From an uncultured Planococcus sp. (GTDB lineage Bacteria; Bacillota; Bacilli; Bacillales_A; Planococcaceae): a DNA stretch of 64,000 nt. The stretch is from positions 62,001 through 126,000 of the forward strand of contig CANNAE010000005.1 of the NCBI GenBank assembly GCA_947502505.1, given 5' to 3'. How positions within the stretch are numbered: position 1 is the first letter of the stretch; each line of letters opens with the position of its first letter. The translations under genes and the position numbers were made by a program. Below, piece by piece: positions 41,820 through 49,864 of this stretch. The notes beneath the pieces are model-generated. The model made no database searches. It saw nothing but the letters and a program-made list of their open reading frames with translations, and had not been told where the DNA came from.

Positions 41820-42009
41820 ATATGCTGCGGCCATCCGGGCAGAACCATCTGGGCCTAAAGGATCCACCGGGAATAGAAAGGCCTATCGAGTTGATAGAAA
41901 AATTCGAAAACAAAGTAGCTCTGTCATGTTGTTTTTAGGATTTGCCAAAGATATACTTTAAAAAGGAATCAATTGTCGATTCTTGTCAAAAAAGAAAAGG
42001 AGAGAAAGC

Positions 42010-42633
42010 ATGAAACCTATTAAAGTGCTCTTATTCAGTTTAGCAACCATTTTCTTTCTCACATTTTCACATTCAGCGGTTTCTGCTCACGCGCCTGATC
42101 TGCACGAAGGCGTCTCCGGCAGCGAAGTGACAGAGCTTCAAGTGAAACTTCAAAAGCTTGGCTATTTCCACGTAGCCCCGACTGGTTACTATGGCTCGAT
42201 TACTAAAAACGCAGTTATCCAGTTCCAACGTGATTTCGGTGTCAGTGCCACTGGTTTTACCGGGCCGATGACTCGGGAAAAGTTGAATCAAGTCGATATG
42301 ATGGCACGCACTGTCCACGGCGAAGCCCGCGGTGAAATCTTCGAAGGAAAAGTTGCAGTAGCGGCAGTCATTATGAACCGTGTGCAATCGAGCGCGTTCC
42401 CGAGCAGTACATATGGCGTCATTTTTCAGCGCAACGCCTTTACAGCCGTGAATGATGGCCAGTATTGGCTGACGCCAAACGCTTCCGCTTACCGCGCAGT
42501 CCGGGAAGCGGCGAACGGCTGGGATCCATCTTCCGGCGCCACATACTATTACAACCCGGTTACAGCGACTAACCAGTGGATCTTCACCCGTTCAACGATC
42601 AAGAAAATCGGCAAGCATGTCTTTGCCAAGTAA
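42010..42633 (+). CDS. SleB-type cell-wall hydrolase with peptidoglycan-binding domain
   Basis: 207 residues from the ATG at 42010, after AAAAGGAG. Signal peptide (residues 1-28, KVLLFSLATIFFLTFSHSAVSA). PG-binding domain 1 follows (GSEVTELQVKLQKLGYF, YYGSITKNAVIQFQRDFG). The Hydrolase_2 domain (ARTVHGEARGEIFEGKVAVAAVIMNRV ... SGATYYYNPVTATNQWIFTR) carries the likely catalytic Glu. Same architecture as the spore germination lytic transglycosylase SleB, but no ypeB partner follows, so it may be a paralogue with another role. Confidence 0.9.
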   Translation: MKPIKVLLFSLATIFFLTFSHSAVSAHAPDLHEGVSGSEVTELQVKLQKLGYFHVAPTGYYGSITKNAVIQFQRDFGVSATGFTGPMTREKLNQVDMMARTVHGEARGEIFEGKVAVAAVIMNRVQSSAFPSSTYGVIFQRNAFTAVNDGQYWLTPNASAYRAVREAANGWDPSSGATYYYNPVTATNQWIFTRSTIKKIGKHVFAK

Positions 42634-42638
42634 TGAGA

Positions 42639-42669
42639 AAAGCCTCCGGAAAAATTCCGGAGGCTTTTT
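42639..42669. terminator. Bidirectional terminator
   Basis: AAAGCCTCCGGAA / TTCCGGAGGCTTTTT between the SleB-type gene and the convergent sugar-transporter operon. Confidence 0.9.
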
Positions 42670-42670
42670 A

Positions 42671-43480
42671 TTATCCTTTGACTGCGCCAGCCGTGATGCC
42701 TGCGACGAAGTAGCGCTGCAGGAGGACGTAGGCGATGACCATTGGCGCTGAGGCGATGATGACGCCTGTAAACAGCATCGGATAATTGGTGGAATATTGC
42801 CCTTGAAACTCAAGAAGTGCGAGCGGCAAGGTTTTGTAGGCATTGTCCGTGATGAACAGGAGCGGATACAATAAATCGTTCCAGTGCATGACGAACAAAA
42901 AAATTGCTGTAGCCGATATGGAAGGCAAAGATAGCGGGATAGCCACTTTCGTGAACATTTTCCAGTTGCCGGCCCCGTCGATCGTAGAAGCTTCGAACAA
43001 TTCTTTCGGCAAAGTTTTCATGAAGCCGGTCAGGATGAAAACGGCTATCGGCAAAGTCGAGGAAATGTTGACGAGAATAAGCCCGAGCAGGCTATTCGTC
43101 AGCCCTAAATCCAGCATGAGCGAATACAGCGGCACCATGATGACTTGTGCGGGCACCATCATGCCAAGTGTGAACACGGCGAACAGCAAATTGCCGATCC
43201 AATTGTTCATGCGCGTGATGCCGAATGCGACCATCGCGGCGAGCAGCAAAGTGAACGAAACCGAAAACAAAGTGACGATGGTGCTGTTGAGAAAATAGCC
43301 TGCCATGGTTTGTTCCTGGAAGATCGCGATGTAATTATCGAATTTAAAGCCGCCGTCCGGCAAGCCGAGCGGGTCGCGGAATGTTTCCTGAAGTGTTTTA
43401 ACGGACGTCAACAGGACGACCACTAACGGAATCAGGATCAGCAGCGCATAGATGAGCAGTGAAAATTTCCTGAACAGCAA
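42671..43480 (-). CDS. Carbohydrate ABC transporter permease (MalG type)
   Basis: 269 residues, TTG start with AAAGGGGGCGG upstream. Six membrane segments and the EAA loop ELFEASTIDGAGNWKMFTKVAIPLSLPSI (EAA---G). Second permease of a three-gene minus-strand operon (binding protein, MalF type, MalG type). No ATPase gene in the operon; such systems usually borrow a shared MsmX/MsmK-like ATPase. Confidence 0.93.
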   Translation of the reverse strand: MLFRKFSLLIYALLILIPLVVVLLTSVKTLQETFRDPLGLPDGGFKFDNYIAIFQEQTMAGYFLNSTIVTLFSVSFTLLLAAMVAFGITRMNNWIGNLLFAVFTLGMMVPAQVIMVPLYSLMLDLGLTNSLLGLILVNISSTLPIAVFILTGFMKTLPKELFEASTIDGAGNWKMFTKVAIPLSLPSISATAIFLFVMHWNDLLYPLLFITDNAYKTLPLALLEFQGQYSTNYPMLFTGVIIASAPMVIAYVLLQRYFVAGITAGAVKG

Positions 43481-43496
43481 AGTTGCCGCCCCCTTT

Positions 43497-44372
43497 CTAA
43501 TAAGATACGCGGTCTGAGCGCAAGGCCTTGAACTGGAGATAAGTGATCAAGGCGATGATGACCATGAAAATGACTGAAATCGATGAGGCGTAACCGAATT
43601 GATAACTCTTGAACGCGACATCGTAAATATAGGTCGCGATGATTTCAGTGGAGTTGTTCGGCCCGCCGCCGGTCATTGCAAACACCAAATCGAATGCCTT
43701 GAACGACTGGATGGTCGTATAGGCGACGACGATGGTGGCAGAAGGCGCAAGCAGCGGCCAGGTGACGCTTCTAAACGCCTGCCATTTGCTGGCGCCTTCG
43801 ATTTTTGCCACTTCATACAACTCTTCTGGGATAGCTTGGAGCCCCGCGACAAAGATAATCAGCATTTGTCCCGCATGGAACCAGATTTGCGTGATGGCCA
43901 GCGAGAAAATCGCGATATTGGCGTTGCCGAGCCAGTTCTGCGCAAGGAAATCAAGGCCGATAAGCTGCAGCACTTGATTCAAGATGCCCATCGACGGATC
44001 GTAGATAAACGCCCAGATGAACGCCACCGACACAGAAGACAGGATGGTCGGGAAGAAATAAAGTGCCCGGAGAAACACGTTCGTTTTCGTGTTCTTGATG
44101 ACGATCAGCGCAAAAGCGAGCGCCACCAGTGTCTGGAACACGACGACTGTCAGCATGAACTTCAAGTTATTGCCGATCGTTTTCTGGAAAATCGAATCGC
44201 CCGTAAACGCGCGGGTGTAATTGTCGATGCCGACAAACTGGAAGGCGGTGCTCAAGCCGTCCCAGTCAGTAAACGAATAAAACAGGGCGCTGATGGTTGG
44301 ATATAAAAACAACAAGCTGTAAAGGACAAGCCCCGGAAGAAAGAACAAGTAAATGGATTTGGAAATTCTCAT
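43497..44372 (-). CDS. Carbohydrate ABC transporter permease (MalF type)
   Basis: 291 residues. Opening YLFFLPGLVLYSLLFLYPTISALFYSFTDWDG is typical of the UgpA/MalF-type permease. EAA loop: ELYEVAKIEGASKWQAFRSVTWPLLAPS. Six membrane segments. It starts seven bases after the binding-protein stop, with only a weak GGGA binding site, so coupling to the upstream gene is likely. Confidence 0.93.
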   Translation of the reverse strand: MRISKSIYLFFLPGLVLYSLLFLYPTISALFYSFTDWDGLSTAFQFVGIDNYTRAFTGDSIFQKTIGNNLKFMLTVVVFQTLVALAFALIVIKNTKTNVFLRALYFFPTILSSVSVAFIWAFIYDPSMGILNQVLQLIGLDFLAQNWLGNANIAIFSLAITQIWFHAGQMLIIFVAGLQAIPEELYEVAKIEGASKWQAFRSVTWPLLAPSATIVVAYTTIQSFKAFDLVFAMTGGGPNNSTEIIATYIYDVAFKSYQFGYASSISVIFMVIIALITYLQFKALRSDRVSY

Positions 44373-44379
44373 GGACTTG

Positions 44380-45636
44380 TTATTCCCTGTTTTCTTCTAC
44401 GATTTGCTGGGCTGCTTCAGCCGCCGCCATTGGATCTTCGCCCCCAAGAACGTTTTCAATTGAACTGAGGACCGCATCTTCAATTTGGGCGTTGGTGATC
44501 AAAAAGCGTGGCTGGAAGCGCGTATTGCGTTCGTCGATCCAATACGAAGTGTTCTGCAGGGCTTCAGACTCGTATTCGACGTCGTTGACGGTCAAGTGCT
44601 GGCCGGTTTCATTGGCGTATTTGGAAGCCACTTCCGGCTGGCTCAAATAGTCGATGAATGCTTTTGCCTGGTCTTTTTTCTCGGAATTGCTGTTGACGGC
44701 AAGCATGAACGTAGCCGTATTGATGCCTTCGTAAGTGGCTTCGCTTTCTTCCACTGTAATTGGTGCAAGCAAATCGAGTTCCAGGTCCGGGTTCAAGTCA
44801 AGCAGGGAATTCATATGGTAGGATCCGGTCGCCAGCATGGCGGCTTCTTCGTTCGCGACCATCGCCATGGCGGAGTCCTGGTTGGTGCCGAGTGCATCGT
44901 CTTGGATATAGCCTTTATCTGCAAGAAGCTTAAAGTCTTCTAGTGTCTTGACCCACCATTCGTTCGTCAAGGATTCCTCGCCGTTTTGGAGTTTCGCAAA
45001 CACCTCTTCATCCGGCGCATTGTTCATCATCATGCTATTCATGAATTGGTTCGGGCCGATGTCAGCGCCAGGGAAGGCGATCGGCGTGATATCGTTTTCG
45101 AGCAAAGTGTCGGCCATTTCCTGGAATTCGGTCCAGCTTTTCGGCACTTCAAGCCCGAGTTCATCAAACATGCCTTTGTTGTAGACCGGCATATTGAATA
45201 CCAATTGATATGGCAGCGCATATTGCGTGCCGTCTTTCTGGCCGACAGAGATCAGGCTTTCGTCAAAATTCGAGACGAATTGTTCTCCGCTCAAGTCTTC
45301 AAAAAAGCCGGCGCTTTCGATGGATTCAAATTGCGCACCCGGGAATGAAGTGAAGACATCTCCCGTCGATCCCTCCTGCAGCATGCGTTGTGCTGTCGCC
45401 TGGTACTGGTCGGATGGATAGATGTTCTGTTCTACGCGAATATCAGGATTCGCTTCTTCGAAATTTGCGATGATGTCATCGAGCACGGCTTTGTCTTCAC
45501 CGCGCCAGTGCATGAAGCTGATTTGCGTCGCATCGCCGCTCTCAGAAGAAGAGTCGCCGCCGCTTTCGCCTGCACAAGCGCCAAGTATAAAGCCGAGCCC
45601 TATTGTTCCTGTTGCCAGCCAAAGTTTGTTTTTCAT
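44380..45636 (-). CDS. Extracellular sugar-binding lipoprotein (ABC family 1)
   Basis: 418 residues. Signal with lipobox FILGACAGES. Family 1 binding-protein fold: ISFMHWRGEDKAVLDDIIANFEEANPDIRVEQN, MLQEGSTGDVFTSFPG, YALPYQLVFNMPVYNKGMFDELGLEVPKSWTEF and the C-terminal SYWIDERNTRFQP region. Sugar specificity not determinable. First gene of its operon. A TATAAA box about 60 bases upstream on the minus strand is a possible -10. No regulator gene adjacent. Confidence 0.93.
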   Translation of the reverse strand: MKNKLWLATGTIGLGFILGACAGESGGDSSSESGDATQISFMHWRGEDKAVLDDIIANFEEANPDIRVEQNIYPSDQYQATAQRMLQEGSTGDVFTSFPGAQFESIESAGFFEDLSGEQFVSNFDESLISVGQKDGTQYALPYQLVFNMPVYNKGMFDELGLEVPKSWTEFQEMADTLLENDITPIAFPGADIGPNQFMNSMMMNNAPDEEVFAKLQNGEESLTNEWWVKTLEDFKLLADKGYIQDDALGTNQDSAMAMVANEEAAMLATGSYHMNSLLDLNPDLELDLLAPITVEESEATYEGINTATFMLAVNSNSEKKDQAKAFIDYLSQPEVASKYANETGQHLTVNDVEYESEALQNTSYWIDERNTRFQPRFLITNAQIEDAVLSSIENVLGGEDPMAAAEAAQQIVEENRE

Positions 45637-45739
45637 GTTCTGATACCCCCTTCTATTTTAGAAACATCCTACTATTATTATTTATAACCCAAATCTCCAA
45701 ATAAATACAGAATTATCTAAATTAAGCGTTTGCTTTCAG

Positions 45740-45768
45740 TTGACAGATGGGCTTGAATTCCATAAGAT
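45740..45768 (+). promoter_or_regulatory. Promoter of the trpEG T-box leader
   Basis: TTGACA (45740-45745), 17-base spacer, TAAGAT (45763-45768). Transcription would begin near 45775, about 60 bases before stem I of the T-box. Confidence 0.85.
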
Positions 45769-45774
45769 GGTCAC

Positions 45775-46072
45775 AAGCTTTTAATTGCGCGGCACCTGAT
45801 AGGACTGCGGAAACAAAGCGCCACATTCGAAATCGTTGAATAAGAAAAGTAGTGCATGGATAGCTTCTGACAGAGAGCCGGGGGACAGCTGGAAACCGGT
45901 GTGGCACATGCATGAATGGACTTATGAGTGGCCATCTGAAAAGAAGGCCCGTCTGCCCCGCGTTACTGGGGCCCAAGTGGAAGCTGAGAGCTTCAAGATG
46001 AGGTGGCACCGCGGTCGATCCGTCCTCTGTACGAAATGGTCTTATTTCGTGCAGGGGGCTTTTTGTATTGAA
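45775..46072 (+). ncRNA. T-box leader, tryptophan-specific
   Basis: Stem I region with AAGTAGTGC, AGAGAGCCGGGGG, GCTGGAAACCGGT, then the specifier loop GCATGAATGGACTTA, in which TGG (45917-45919) is the Trp codon. The T-box sequence AGGTGGCACCGCGG (46001-46014) and a terminator hairpin (CCTCTGTACGAAAT / ATTTCGTGCAGGGGG followed by a T run, 46022-46065) complete it. Uncharged tRNA-Trp would stabilise the antiterminator and allow trpE-trpG transcription. The specifier fits the downstream genes. Confidence 0.93.
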
Positions 46073-46108
46073 TCGGCGGTGCCCGAAAGAAAGAGGAGTT
46101 GAGCAGAG

Positions 46109-47461
46109 ATGAGAAAAGATGTACAGATCAAGAAAGTAGAAGGAGATAGCCTGACGCCGATCATGGTGTTCAATCGTTTGCAGGGCCCCTACAAATGCTT
46201 GTTGGAAAGCTCGCTGAAAACGAGCGCAAGCGGCCGTTATTCATTTATCGCGGCCGATCCGTCGAAAGCGTTTATCGGGTTGAAAGACCAGTTGGAAGTG
46301 ATCGATTATCGGAGCGGCGAGCGTTCGGTGGAACAAGGGCGCCCGCTTGAACGCATTAAAGCGTTGATGCCAAAAGACGACCGGAATATTGAAGGATTGC
46401 CGTTTACTGGTGGCGCCATTGGTTATATCGGCTATGATGCGATTGCCGCTTACGAGCCGGTCGATAGCGCCCGGAAAGACAGCTTAAATATGCCAGACAT
46501 CCATTTGCAGTTGTACGAAACAATTGTCGTATTTGACCATGTCCGCCATGATGTTACGGTCATCTCGTTTGAAGGGCGTGCAGACGCTGTTGCCGAACAG
46601 CTAGAACGGACCACGGAAACAGAACTGGTTGACCAGCCGCAAACTTTGGATTTCCATTCCGGAACGACGGCTGAACGCTTCCGCGAACAAGTGGAACTGG
46701 CCAAACAGGAAATCCGTAAAGGGGAAGTGTTCCAGTTGGTGCTGTCGCAGCGGTTGTCTGCCGACTACCGGGGCGATGCGTTCACTTTATATCGCAAGCT
46801 CCGCAAACAAAACCCATCGCCCTATCAATTTTTCATCGATTTCGGGGATTATGCCGTCGTCGGCGCATCGCCGGAAAGCTTGCTGACGATTCGCGGAGGG
46901 GAAATGGTCACCAACCCAATCGCCGGCACGAGAAAGCGCGGCAAAACCGAAGCGGAAGATTTGGCGCTTGAAAATGAGTTGCTTGGAGATGAAAAGGAAC
47001 GGGCAGAACATCAGATGCTCGTCGACCTTAGCCGCAACGATGTAGGGCGTGTCGCAAAAGTCGGCACGGTGGCGATTCCGAAATACATGGTCATCGAGAA
47101 ATACCAGCACGTCATGCACATCGTGTCGGAAGTGACAGGGGAGCTCGAAGGGGCCATGCATCCGCTTGATGCACTGGTCTCGTGCCTGCCGGCTGGGACG
47201 GTCTCCGGTGCCCCTAAAGTGCGGGCGCTGCAGCTGATCCAGCAATTTGAAGAAGAACGCCGCGGCGTCTACGGAGGCGCTGTCGGTTACCTCGGCTTTA
47301 ACGACAATCTGGACGTAGCGCTCGCTATCCGGACGTTCGTCGTCAAAGATGACACGGTCCACGTCCAAGCAGGAGCGGGCATCGTCTTTGATTCGGTGCC
47401 GCAGGCGGAGTACGAGGAAACGCTCCATAAAGCGCGTTCCTTGACGGAGGTGTTCGGATGA
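46109..47461 (+). CDS. trpE: Anthranilate synthase component I
   Basis: 450 residues, GAGGAG upstream. Converts chorismate to anthranilate with TrpG. The N-terminal Trp-feedback motif LLES (residues 31-34) in CLLESSLKTSASGRYSF argues for TrpE rather than PabB. Catalytic blocks: GGAIGYIGYDAIAAYEP, KGEVFQLVLSQRL, TNPIAGTRKRGK, HQMLVDLSRNDVGRV, SCLPAGTVSGAPKVRALQLI and VQAGAGIVFDS. Overlaps trpG by four bases. Only trpE and trpG are here; trpDCFBA are not. Confidence 0.96.
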   Translation: MRKDVQIKKVEGDSLTPIMVFNRLQGPYKCLLESSLKTSASGRYSFIAADPSKAFIGLKDQLEVIDYRSGERSVEQGRPLERIKALMPKDDRNIEGLPFTGGAIGYIGYDAIAAYEPVDSARKDSLNMPDIHLQLYETIVVFDHVRHDVTVISFEGRADAVAEQLERTTETELVDQPQTLDFHSGTTAERFREQVELAKQEIRKGEVFQLVLSQRLSADYRGDAFTLYRKLRKQNPSPYQFFIDFGDYAVVGASPESLLTIRGGEMVTNPIAGTRKRGKTEAEDLALENELLGDEKERAEHQMLVDLSRNDVGRVAKVGTVAIPKYMVIEKYQHVMHIVSEVTGELEGAMHPLDALVSCLPAGTVSGAPKVRALQLIQQFEEERRGVYGGAVGYLGFNDNLDVALAIRTFVVKDDTVHVQAGAGIVFDSVPQAEYEETLHKARSLTEVFG

Positions 47462-48066
47462 TTCTCTTAATCGATCACTACGATTCCTTTACTTATAATA
47501 TCTATCAAGCCGTCGCCGCTCTTGGCGAAGAGGTGGAAGTCGTGCGCTATGGCCAATTGAGCCTGGACGAAATCCGCAGCAAACAGCCACAGGCGATCAT
47601 CCTGTCCCCAGGCCCGGGACATCCGAGAGACGTTCCGGAGTCGCTCGATTTGATTCGTGAGCTTTACCGCGATGTGCCGATCCTTGGCATTTGCCTTGGA
47701 CAGCAATTGCTCGGGGAAGCATTCGGCGGGCGCGTGACAGAAGCGCCAGCTATCCGCCACGGCAAAGTTTCGGAAGTGTCGCATAGCGCAACGGATTTGT
47801 TCGCTGGCATGGAAGCGCGTGTTCCTGTCATGCGCTATCATTCGCTGGCTATCGAAAAGGCAACGCTGCCTGAATGCTTTAATATTCAAGCGGAAGCGTT
47901 GGATGACGGGGCGATGATGGCGATCAAGCATAAAGACTATCCGGTCTATGGCGTGCAGTTCCACCCGGAATCCATCGGGACGCCGGAAGGCACTGACATG
48001 ATGGCAAGGTTTGTTGAACTTGCACGCGCGAGCCGTTTGCATACGCAGCAAGCCGATCACGAATAG
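47458..48066 (+). CDS. trpG: Anthranilate/aminodeoxychorismate synthase glutamine amidotransferase
   Basis: 202 residues, class I glutamine amidotransferase. Opening ILLIDHYDSFTYNIYQ, oxyanion-type ILSPGPGHP, nucleophile Cys in GICLGQQLLGEAFGG and the His-Glu pair in YGVQFHPESIGT. In many Bacillus species one such protein serves both anthranilate and aminodeoxychorismate synthases, so a PabA role is possible. Overlaps trpE by four bases and is followed by a terminator hairpin. Confidence 0.94.
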   Translation: MILLIDHYDSFTYNIYQAVAALGEEVEVVRYGQLSLDEIRSKQPQAIILSPGPGHPRDVPESLDLIRELYRDVPILGICLGQQLLGEAFGGRVTEAPAIRHGKVSEVSHSATDLFAGMEARVPVMRYHSLAIEKATLPECFNIQAEALDDGAMMAIKHKDYPVYGVQFHPESIGTPEGTDMMARFVELARASRLHTQQADHE

Positions 48067-48085
48067 GGAAATGGTTACATGAAAA

Positions 48086-48113
48086 GAAGCTGCCCGCTGA
48101 CGCGGGCAGCTTC
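48086..48113 (+). terminator. Terminator-like hairpin after trpG, lacking a T tract
   Basis: GAAGCTGCCCGC-TGA-CGCGGGCAGCTTC, but followed by TCAGG in place of a T run. A near-identical hairpin with TTTTT occurs at 48353-48385, beyond repeat A copy 3. The first hairpin looks disrupted by, or duplicated with, the repeat. Confidence 0.8.
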
Positions 48114-48137
48114 TCAGGCTGTCGAGAAAGGTAATAA

Positions 48138-48269
48138 ATCGTATTTTCCGAAGCTTATCACTCGCTTTCCGTGGGGCGGGAATCGAGCCTCCTCGTCACT
48201 TCGTTCCTGCGGGGTCTCTCAAACCCGCTAATCCCACAGGAGTCGAGCGAACGCTTCTCCAAATACTAA
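48138..48269 (-). repeat. Dispersed repeat family A, copy 3
   Basis: On the minus strand: TTTGGAGAAGCGTTCGCTCG, CTCCTGTGGGATTAGCG, GAGACCCCGCAGGAACGAAG, GACGAGGAGGCTCGA, CCACGGAAAGCGAGTG and AAGCTTCGGAAAATACGA, the same order as copies 1 and 2. Similarity to copy 2 continues outward (TTGAAGAA.TCTA...AAAGAAT upstream and TTTCTCGA downstream). It fills most of the 321-base gap 48067-48387. Confidence 0.87.
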
Positions 48270-48352
48270 GACATTTCGTTAATTTGTTCATTGTGGAATA
48301 GTGTCACATTCTTTTTATTGATAGATGATTATAGACTTCTTCAACACTCTGA

Positions 48353-48385
48353 GAAGCTGCCCGCTGATGCGGGCAGCTTCTTTTT
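48353..48385. terminator. Terminator (second copy of the hairpin), bidirectional
   Basis: GAAGCTGCCCGC-TGA-TGCGGGCAGCTTC followed by TTTTT. It ends the minus-strand amidinohydrolase gene and may still end trpEG transcripts. One base differs from the hairpin at 48086. Confidence 0.88.
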
Positions 48386-48387
48386 AG

Positions 48388-49242
48388 TTATCCCCGGGCT
48401 ACGGGCATCGTGCAGCAGCGGAAAGCGCCGCCGGATTTGATGATTTCCGAAAAGTCGGTTTCAATGACACGGAAGCCGTGCTCGCGCAGCTGCTGGTTAA
48501 CCTTTTCGTTTTGCGGCTGGCTGAAGACGCGGCGGTCTCCAATCGACAGCACGTTCGTGCCGAGCTTGAATTGTTCGTCGGATTCGACAGAGATCAGCGT
48601 ATAGCGCTCACGCAGCATATCGATGGACGCTTGCTCCAATGCTTCCGGGAAAATGAGCGCTTCGGTTGGCGACAGAATGTTAAAGACGCAATCCAGGTGC
48701 AAGTATTTCTCGTTGAGCTGAAGAGGGACGACATGGAAGTCTGGCATCTGCCGCTGGAATTCCTCGATCGCTTTTTCAGATGTCCGACTGCTGATGCCGA
48801 TATACACCGTATCGCGATCGACCAGCACATCGCCGCCTTCGATGCGGTGTCCGGGCATATGCTTAAAATGGATGCCTTGTTCCCCAAGCCATTGCTGCAG
48901 TACTTGTTCTTCGCCTTGTCGCACATCGGCTGCCATTTCACTGATGAAGACCGTGTCGCCAATCGTAAAGCCGATATCCCGTGTGAACACTTGCTCCGGG
49001 TATTCTTCGGAAGCCTCCAGAAACGCCGTCTCAACACCTTCTTCAGCCAGCGCATCGACAAACTCGGCATGTTGGTGAAGGGCTTTCGTTACGTCAATGT
49101 TTTCATCTTTATATCGTTTTTGTACATCGTTAATGACATCTCTAATTTCCATGAAACGCGGCGGGCATAAGAGCACGTGGCGCAATGTATCGTATTCGCT
49201 GCGGCAATCAGCCGCTGGTACTGGCTTGGCGTGTGTAGACAT
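48388..49242 (-). CDS. Dimethylarginine dimethylaminohydrolase-family amidinohydrolase
   Basis: 284 residues from the ATG at 49242, with TTGGAGGAA upstream. Guanidino-group-modifying fold: LRHVLLCPPRFME, TRDIGFTIGDTVFISEM, MPGHRIEGGDVLVDRDTVYIG (His) and the C-terminal SGGAFRCCTMPVARG, where Cys276 or 277 is the nucleophile. Family members hydrolyse dimethylarginine, arginine or related guanidines. Substrate here uncertain. Monocistronic. Confidence 0.88.
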   Translation of the reverse strand: MSTHAKPVPAADCRSEYDTLRHVLLCPPRFMEIRDVINDVQKRYKDENIDVTKALHQHAEFVDALAEEGVETAFLEASEEYPEQVFTRDIGFTIGDTVFISEMAADVRQGEEQVLQQWLGEQGIHFKHMPGHRIEGGDVLVDRDTVYIGISSRTSEKAIEEFQRQMPDFHVVPLQLNEKYLHLDCVFNILSPTEALIFPEALEQASIDMLRERYTLISVESDEQFKLGTNVLSIGDRRVFSQPQNEKVNQQLREHGFRVIETDFSEIIKSGGAFRCCTMPVARG

Positions 49243-49380
49243 AATGAGTTCCTCCAAAGAACATGATTTTACAGTACTATTCCTTTTTCAAGTCCTCATA
49301 AAACCTGGAAACAGATTTATTTGCGTCTGGCTGTTTGGAGTTTTCGGGAAGTCGAGATTAAAGGGGAGAGCTGGAAATAG

Positions 49381-49413
49381 AAAAAACGGGCGCTCTATTC
49401 GGAGCGCCCGTTT
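49381..49413 (-). terminator. Terminator of the GIY-YIG gene
   Basis: AACGGGCGCTC / GGAGCGCCCGTT with a T run on the minus strand, just after the gene stop. Confidence 0.88.
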
Positions 49414-49416
49414 GCC

Positions 49417-49794
49417 TTAGTCGCGATAAAATACTTTATCGACGTTGTATTTCGCTTTTTCTGTGTTGATCAGGTAAGTCTCGTAAATCTCGCGTTCCAT
49501 CGGGTCTTCCACGATAGAAACCGCAATGCGGTGAACTTCATCGCGATGGTTTTTCAATGGCGATACATTGTCTTCGAAATGCTTTTTCACGCGCTGGCGC
49601 AGTTTGCGGGCTTTGCCGACAAACAATAGCTCGCCGCTGTGGTTGAAGAATTGGATGATGCCGCCTTTATCGCGCGGGATTTCATGCAAGTCAATAAACC
49701 CGTATAGCGGTTTGATGACTGCTTCATCGCCTTGAATTTCCTGTTTACGCTGAGTGATGGTAATGTCAGCTTTCGGTGCTTGAATATTAATCAT
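49417..49794 (-). CDS. GIY-YIG nuclease-fold protein (UvrC N-terminus-like)
   Basis: 125 residues. The middle part GGIIQFFNHSGELLFVGKARKLRQRVKKHF reads like the GIY-YIG domain of UvrC, with the first motif degenerate (GII) and the second FVGKA. EDPMEREIYETYLINTEKAKYNVDK supplies the later conserved Glu and Asn. No helicase or HhH parts of UvrC. May be a small nuclease or an inactive DNA-binding relative. The binding site before the ATG is GAGGAC. Confidence 0.8.
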   Translation of the reverse strand: MINIQAPKADITITQRKQEIQGDEAVIKPLYGFIDLHEIPRDKGGIIQFFNHSGELLFVGKARKLRQRVKKHFEDNVSPLKNHRDEVHRIAVSIVEDPMEREIYETYLINTEKAKYNVDKVFYRD

Positions 49795-49864
49795 GTTATC
49801 ACGTCCTCTATTATCGTAAAGCTAGTCTACCATAGAAATGCCGTGAACGCCATCAGCCTATAGC

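Larger units (their letters stand above)
45637..46108 (+). other. Intergenic region holding divergent promoters and the trp T-box leader
   Basis: 472 bases without a protein gene. The left third contains the minus-strand promoter of the sugar-binding gene. The rest is the trp promoter and T-box leader described separately. An 88-codon open frame across the leader is inside the structured RNA and is not called. Confidence 0.8.

Noticed and set aside
43599..44306. Long plus-strand open frame opposite the MalF-type gene
   Set aside because: Composition is antisense-like (rich in R, D, H), no binding site, and the opposite strand encodes a conserved permease.
45836..46102. 88-codon open frame in the trp leader
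   Set aside because: Lies entirely within the T-box RNA, whose structural elements explain the sequence.
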